Positions 58,082 through 64,000 of a DNA stretch of 64,000 bases are shown one piece after another. Source of the stretch: Hansfordia pulvinata. Lineage: Eukaryota > Ascomycota > Sordariomycetes > Xylariales. Location: assembly GCA_006538405.1 (NCBI GenBank), contig BJKQ01000008.1, forward strand, positions 2,232,001-2,296,000. The letters run 5' to 3'. How positions within the stretch are numbered: the first letter of the stretch is position 1; the number at the start of each line of letters is the position of its first letter. The notes under the pieces were generated by a model. That model saw only the letters and a list, made by a program, of their open reading frames with translations, made no database searches and was not told where the DNA came from. Made by a program: the position numbers and the translations under genes.

Positions 58082-58100
58082 TAGGTACCTTAGGTACCTA
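58082..58100. repeat. Tandem TAGGTACCTA palindromes
   Basis: Two TAGGTACCT(A) palindromes in tandem, sharing the junction. The same core (GGTACC with flanking TA/CTTA) recurs near 10870, 18070, 18430, 45520 and 60082. Confidence 0.75.
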
Positions 58101-60565
58101 CTCTTGAGCCTGCCACCACACAAACCACCTGATGGACGGGGTCTGCACCCGCGGCCGGATTAGGAAAGCTACAGGTCGCACAGCGGCGTCTGAGTGGTCG
58201 GCTGCGCTGACGGCCGAGGTACCTGCGCCCGGTCGTGTCGGGTGGAGGTCTGGCGAGGTACCGCTGCCCGGGTCCGGGCCTGTGCCAGCTGCGATGCACC
58301 TCCAGCTAATGTTCAATGTTGTCAGGGCTGACGGTAAGATACATCGATACAGAAGATGTGCATATATCGACGGGTAGGTACGTACCTGCATAGGTATCTA
58401 GGACGGCAGACGGACGGACATTTGAAGCCAACCCGCCGTTTTGCATCCCACTTAGGACACCACCAGGGTTGGACATGTCCTTACCTCCCGTGTCCTTCCT
58501 CACCACCATCCCGCCATCACGACAACGACTGCCAAAAAACACCACACCACACCCCACCACACCACGGCCACTGTCACCGCGCAGAAGCACACCCCCCGGC
58601 CCAGTGTAAGTGCCGACCCGAGCTCCCGAGCCAGGGATGCGTCCCGCGTCGCATCGCATCGCTTCGCTTCGCGCCCCTCGACGCGCCCTCGTCCACCCGC
58701 ACGCCAAGTCCGTCTACACACAACAACACAACTTCGCAAACTCCCATAGAAGAGATCAGGGAGAGGGGAGGAGGGGGCCATGCCCGGCTGACCACGTCTC
58801 GCCCGAGTCCTTGCCGACAACCCAAGATATTCACATGGTCAAGAAATGTCGCCCCGGATCAAAAGAAGAGCCGGCCCACGTCATCGAACGAGTAACTGGG
58901 TAGTCACCTCGACCAGCGCCCTCGCACACGCACACACACATGCACATGCACGCACGTTGCCCGCTGCTCAACCCCGCCGTCGTGCGCGGCGCTGTTGAGG
59001 TCTGTGGTGTCTCCCACGCCCGCGCGGCCCCGTGCGAGTGGACAGGGGAGGCGGGGGGCACATGCGGCGCAGGCGGCCAACGGTCCGTCCGGCATTTCTG
59101 CCATCAGAACAAGGTGACACCACAGTCCGTCTTGTGAATGAGTGAGCGTTTTTTTCTTTTTCTTTTTCTTTTGTGGTGTGCTCGGATCTGCCTCCGGATG
59201 TGGCCATTCTTCCTAGAGATGACAGACACACGAGTCACTGCAACCCATGTGTTTCTCTTGCTGAGTTGTCCGTCTCCCCGTTTACCCGCCCGACCATGTC
59301 CCCTCTTTCGCCTGTCACAACCGCCCGCTTCTCCAACCCGCAGAGTATATGTCCGCGCGCGCGCGCCTTCTCGTCTCGGTCCCGCGCGTCAACTTCGCCA
59401 GAGAGGGAAGAGCACTCGTGGGCCTCTGCTTCGGTGTCTGTCTTCAACCGGCGAAACCAAAGCTGGGGCCGCACACGTGCGGGGGCGCACGTGGGCTCAC
59501 ACGATGCTGCTCACGTGGACCACACACTCCCGGATCTGGAAACAGTTGAAGGAGGGGAACCAGAGAGCAGGAGACTGTTTCCCAGTGGCCGCGTCACACC
59601 GTGTCTGGCTGCGACGCTTTGCCATGCGGGGCCCAGTCTCCCGGATAGCAAGCAGCATAGGCCTCCCTATTGTATCACCTCGGCACACTCCTTCTCGTCT
59701 TCCTCTTCTCGAACGCTTCACGGCTTACATGACGCACTGTGTGCACTCGATCTCCCCGGTTTCCCTCTACGGCAGTTTGCTCCGTGCGGAAGGGAGCGCA
59801 AGTTTTGCGCGAGACATGCCACAGGATACAAAGAGACAGACAGAGAGGAGGGGGGATTACAGCATCACGCAGCCGCGTCCGGGGGAGAGCAAGACCCGGT
59901 GTCCTCCTCGTACGGCTGAGCGCCCGGGTGGCTCTCCCATCTGACTACCTTACCTACCAACCAACCCAAGGCACCTCATGCCAGGTCCTTGGGGTGCATG
60001 CGTGTCGCGTAGGGCTGACGTGCATGTCCCCTGCCAGGTATGCGCCGGGTATCCTGCCTTGCCTTTGGGTGCTATCTTACCTAGGTACCTTGCATGTACC
60101 CTGCCTATGGACACCTATCTATCACTTCTGCATACATGCAAGTATATAGGTAGGCGTGTCGTTCAGCTCTCAGATCCCCGAAAAGGAAGCAGAGGCGAAC
60201 GCGGCGTGCTCGCGCCGCCGGGGGTATACCCATCTCGCACAGACAGCTCACTGCACAAAAGTGTTTCCGTAAGGGCACAGACACGCACCCGCCCGACTCG
60301 AAGACTTCACATGTGCGTGTGCGAGTGGCTTGCAGCTGACAACCCCTCCCCACCCCTTCTCTTACACTCTGTCTCTTCTCGGGCCCGAGAGATATAATGC
60401 CACCTTATTTAACACCCCCCCCCCCGCGCGCGCGCGCGTGAAAGTGACGGGGAGAGAAGTGCGGGGAAGAGGAGGCGAACAGCCTGGCCGACTGTGCAAC
60501 CACCCCCCTTTCGACGCCCGTCACGCCGTAAGCCGACTGCGTTCTGCGACAGAAACGTCTTTTAC

Positions 60566-60607
60566 GATGATGATGATGATGATGATGATGATGACGATGA
60601 CGATGGT
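60566..60607. repeat. (GAT)n trinucleotide array
   Basis: About thirteen GAT/GAC triplets; frames through it read as Met or His runs and are not genes. Confidence 0.9.
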
Positions 60608-60712
60608 GGTGGTGTAAAATGGTCAGGTATACTCCCCCTTGCTCTTTCGAGGCTGTTGCATAAGTGACGGGACCCCAAAAGCCCCGAGGCGCCAAACTAC
60701 CCCAAAGTCACT

Positions 60713-60736
60713 ATGTGTGTGTGTGTGTGTGTGTGT
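60713..60736. repeat. (GT)n microsatellite
   Basis: Eleven GT dinucleotides. Confidence 0.9.
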
Positions 60737-60874
60737 TTATGATAGCCAGGCCCGGGACGACTGGTCCTCTCCCACTTCTGCTCAGAGAGAAGAGGAGGAC
60801 TTGGACAGCAGTGCAAACAGGACAGACACACGAAACTCTCACGTCAGAACCTTCATTCGTCGTCTTTCTTCTTC

Positions 60875-60899
60875 TTTTTTTTTTTTTTTTTTTTTTTTT
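60875..60899. repeat. poly-T run (25)
   Basis: Twenty-five T after CTTCTTCTT. No adjoining coding or terminal-repeat structure suggests a retroposed copy. Confidence 0.85.
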
Positions 60900-61052
60900 G
60901 GTAGTTAGCGCATCGCATCACATTGAAACCTCACGCCGCAGTGCAGCGCAGCGTTGCGTTGCGTTCGTGTTTGACGGCGCGGGTGTTTTCCAAGACCGAG
61001 GTGAGGTGAGGGCATTGCACACACGTACCGCGCCCGAGAGGCACCTGACCTG

Positions 61053-61086
61053 GACCTGAACCTGAACCTGAACCTGAACCTGGCCT
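61053..61086. repeat. (ACCTGA)n hexanucleotide array
   Basis: Four perfect and several imperfect copies of a CCTGAA/ACCTGA unit, preceded by ACCTGACCTGG variants. Confidence 0.85.
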
Positions 61087-61162
61087 GGCCCGGACGAACA
61101 CGAAGAGGGCACGCCTTTTCCGTTCCTCTGTTCGCGTCGCACGGGCAATCAGCTATCAGTGT

Positions 61163-61186
61163 CTACCTGGGTACCTACCCAGGTAG
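61163..61186. repeat. Perfect hairpin, 11-bp arms
   Basis: CTACCTGGGTA (61163-61173) and its exact complement TACCCAGGTAG (61176-61186) are separated by two bases; a strong potential stem-loop. It contains the GGTACC-type core seen elsewhere. Confidence 0.85.
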
Positions 61187-62541
61187 GTACGGTACACGAA
61201 AAGGAGATCAGGTGACAGCCCGTCTATCAGAGTGACATCCCCCCCCCCTTTTTCACTCCCCTCGAGCCCTTCAGCCGCTCTGCATCGGTTGGTTGAAATA
61301 CAACAACGACAACAAACCCCGTTTACCCCTGAACTCCGCCCCGTCCCCGTGCCCTGGATCCAACGACCCAGCCGTCCGGTTTCCACACGGCTGCACCATG
61401 TGTGGCCCGCACCCAGTAGATAGCCACCCCGTCCCCCAAGACAACCACAGTAAGTAATCCAAAAAAAAAAAAAAAAGGGGGGGAGGGCCCGAGACAAGAT
61501 AGCAGACCACACTGGACCACGAACGAAAGCCATCAAGCCCCCGCCAGCCATTACCCCAATCCCAAAACAAAGAGGTCCCAGTCTTCCGTTCTGGATCAGG
61601 GCATGAATGAGGGCGGGAAGGCGGGCATGAGAGAAAAGAAGAGCGTATCGCGAAACCCAGCAACCTCGTGCGACTCACCCTCCCACCCCATCCCAGCTCC
61701 GATCAGTATCCGTCCGGCTATAGGGCGACACCACCACCCCCCCCCCTTCCCTTTCTAGGAGAACACGCCCGGCGCGGTCCGGATTGCCCGACTCGGAAGC
61801 CGTCCCCGTCTTCCCTCTCTCATGTCTCGTGTAACCCGCAATTGGAAAACGCAACGCCGCGCTGTGCCGGACAGTCGTCGCTTGTACCGGGAACCCCCCC
61901 CCTCCTCGCTCAGCCGCAAGCGCCGCGGCGGTTCTTTCCACGGTCTTCCCGGTGTCGATCAACGCCCTGCAGGGACTTTTAGGCTGGGCCCCCCTGGTCA
62001 CTGTCCTCTCTGTTCGGGTGGGACATCAGAGGTAATCTGGGTAAACTGACTCCCCGGCGCGCCCTGCGCAACGTGACTCCAACGGGGATCCAGGTGGCAT
62101 GCGCTTTGATGTCATCAGCCCACTTGATCACAGCCTTGCGCACCAACAAGACAAGGCAGTAAAACTTCATTGCTCAGGCTCTATAGAACAGCTCTTCCAA
62201 CTACCAACTACGAATGACCCTGAGTGTCATAAGGGCTTGGCCGGGCCAATCCCCTCGGCGACATGAATGGAAACCAAACCAGCGATTCTGCCGCGACACA
62301 TCCTCCCCACGATTCGATGCTTGAATCGTCGCAGATCGCAACCTCCCACAAAACAGCCAGCCCAATTGACTACATATTTGAGGGCTTCCTGTGATCTTCT
62401 CATCGCAGGCCGCCCTTTGCATCCCATCCTCTATACCAGGCGGCAGTCATATGACGGCATCTGGTACTCGAACGGGTCGTAAGATCCTTTGGGCAGCCAT
62501 CGGCGGCTTCAATGCTTCCACGCCCCAAAAACCGACGGTGC

Positions 62542-63963
62542 TTAGAACGTAAAGATCAGCTCGTCAAGCGCATAGTCCGTGTGTTGGTAAATGCCAATCC
62601 TATGCGAGTGAAGCTTGAACCGGAACCCCTGGAAGAACTCCTTCACCCACTTGTATTCGTCCCCCTGGAGCGGATCGCGCCCGTGTCGCGCAGTTCGGAT
62701 GTTGACGTGGACTTCAAGGAGGTCCCACACACGTGCATTCTCTTGGGGTCTTTGGTAAATCTCGTCATCTCCCTCCGGGTCCGAGACCCAGGGACAGTTC
62801 TGGTATCCAGGGGTGAGCGGAGGATAGCTCCGAGCGCACGTGTACATGATGCCTTCCATCAAGGCACTGCCTATCTTCTGACGCCGCCACTCTCGATCGA
62901 CCACGATTGTGATTTTTCCGACCTTCTTAGCGACTGTCTCATACGACCCCATGATGCCTCTTGAAGCCACGTCGACGAGGGCGAAACCAATGACAGGATT
63001 TTCCGGCTGGAACGGCGGCCCTTTACAGGCAACAATGAACTGTTGTCTCTGGTTGCGCATGCCGCTAAAAAGCTGCTCAAATTTCTCGCGGCGTACCGGC
63101 CGTATGTCCAGAAGCGTGTGGCCATTGCTGACTTCGTCATTGTAGATAGCCCGAATCCGCTCCAAGTCGCACTCTTTCGCAGGGCGTAGATGTGAATCAA
63201 GCTTGACTGTGTGAACTTCCTGAGGAGGAAAGGGGTCGCCAAACTCTGACGACATCTGCTGCAGTCGCCTCTGAGATTTCATTTTGTGTAATCTGCGCTT
63301 CTCTTCGAGCTGTTCTTTCTTCAATGCCCTCGACTTCATGCCCAGATTGGCCGTCATGTGCAATTTCTTAAAAATGTTCGAGTCATCTGGGTCTGGTAGC
63401 AGACAAATCGGTCAGTGTGTGACGAATACGAAAGCAGCATGTGCCCACTTACTAGGCCAGGTCTCAGAGTATTCCTCGACCTCCCCATCGCAGTTGATCA
63501 GCGCGGGAACGAGCTTGCCGCGATGGTCCATCCAAGATCGGCCTTTATCTTTGAGGACCTTCTTCTCGTCCTCAATGGTGTCTAGTGAGACCGAGGGAAT
63601 CTGCGACCACCAAGAGCCTAAGGCGCTCGACGAAGGCTCCGCGAAGGCAAGAGATAGCCCCCTTGCACGCTTCTCGGAATCCTGCTCACTGTCTTCCGTA
63701 GAGCCCCCTGCACTGGCGACCTGTGACAAAGAAAGACTCTCCAGCGCCTGAGTTGTTGGCTGATCTTCAAGTCGATCGGCTGTCAAGGGAACTGGGGGGT
63801 CCGCAGGCAGCTCGCAAGGCTCCAGTTTGTTTTCGCCAGGCTTAAGTGGAGACTCGCTGCGCTTTGCAGAGCTCATACTCTGGTCTTGGCCGGCTGTAGC
63901 CTTGTTGTGGTTTGCATCGAAGTCATGCGCAGCAGCCGCATCCGCAGACCTCTTGCTGCCCAT
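62542..63963 (-). CDS. GNAT-family N-acetyltransferase, 2 exons
   Basis: Exons 63963-63453 and 63392-62542 join in phase (A|AC = Asn) across a 60-base intron (GTAAGT...CCAG), giving 453 residues. Residues 1-165 are Ser/Glu/Pro-rich and probably disordered; 185-215 is Lys/Arg-rich and helical. The acetyltransferase domain runs from about 237 (HLRPAKECDLERIRAIYNDE) and includes the acetyl-CoA signature ITIVVDREWRRQKIGSALME (331-350). The opening part of the domain resembles phosphinothricin/methionine-sulfoximine-type acetyltransferases, but the acceptor substrate cannot be told. A conserved-looking C-terminal part (FFQGFRFKLHSHRIGIYQHT) ends at LIFTF. The start is the first ATG of a long frame, 37 bases from the window edge, so an upstream exon cannot be fully excluded. 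Confidence 0.85.
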
Positions 63964-64000
63964 GATCGGACTGAGCTTTTCCCAACCAGAGTCTCCGTTG

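Larger units (their letters stand above)
56156..62541. other. Gene-poor region between the 344-residue protein and the acetyltransferase
   Basis: 6.4 kb with no supported gene. The two flanking genes converge on it, so both 3' ends lie at its edges. Contents: GGTACC-centred palindromes near 58082 and 60082, a hairpin at 61163, (GAT)n at 60566, (GT)n at 60713, T25 at 60875 and an ACCTGA array at 61053. No TACGAGTA octamers were seen here. Confidence 0.55.

Overview
The window looks like nuclear DNA of a filamentous ascomycete (Pezizomycotina, most likely a Sordariomycete; I cannot name the species). The signs are high GC, genes with few short introns (55-230 bp) that mostly begin GTRAGT/GTAAGY and end YAG, pyrimidine-rich leaders before several start codons, typically fungal protein families, and very abundant microsatellites and G/C homopolymers. 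I saw no operons, CRISPR arrays, rRNA, convincing tRNA or transposon genes.

Layout. 1-7083 is gene-poor and full of simple repeats. A FYVE zinc-finger protein lies at 7084-8021 (+). 8022-15448 is gene-poor, with a cluster of long poly-G/poly-C runs. An ELO-type fatty-acid elongase lies at 15449-16726 (-). After a divergent 4.5 kb intergenic region comes a block of fairly closely spaced genes: long-chain fatty alcohol oxidase 21195-23892 (+), a convergent FAD monooxygenase 24519-26945 (-), an F-box/LRR protein 27932-29923 (-), a vacuolar-type Ca2+/H+ exchanger 33752-36203 (-), a secreted trypsin-fold protein that appears catalytically dead 39054-40542 (+), and a small secreted protein of unknown family whose reading frame is interrupted 42106-42710 (+). 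42711-55120 (12.4 kb) holds no gene I can support. An unrecognised 344-residue protein is at 55121-56155 (+), 56156-62541 is again gene-poor, and a GNAT acetyltransferase closes the window at 62542-63963 (-).

The genes do not form an obvious biosynthetic cluster. The elongase, fatty alcohol oxidase and FAD monooxygenase could all touch lipid or alcohol oxidation, but the monooxygenase substrate is unknown and the link is only proximity.

The strongest unexplained signals are: (i) an octamer, TACGAGTA or its complement TACTCGTA, which I counted about 33 times by eye (about 2 expected by chance). It often forms perfect 12-14 bp palindromes or short hairpins, is confined to gene-poor DNA, and was not seen between about 20.8 and 46.5 kb; (ii) the pseudo-protease, with His and Ser of its triad replaced; (iii) the interrupted secreted-protein gene. 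Splice sites are read by eye from consensus and frame and have not been tested against transcripts.
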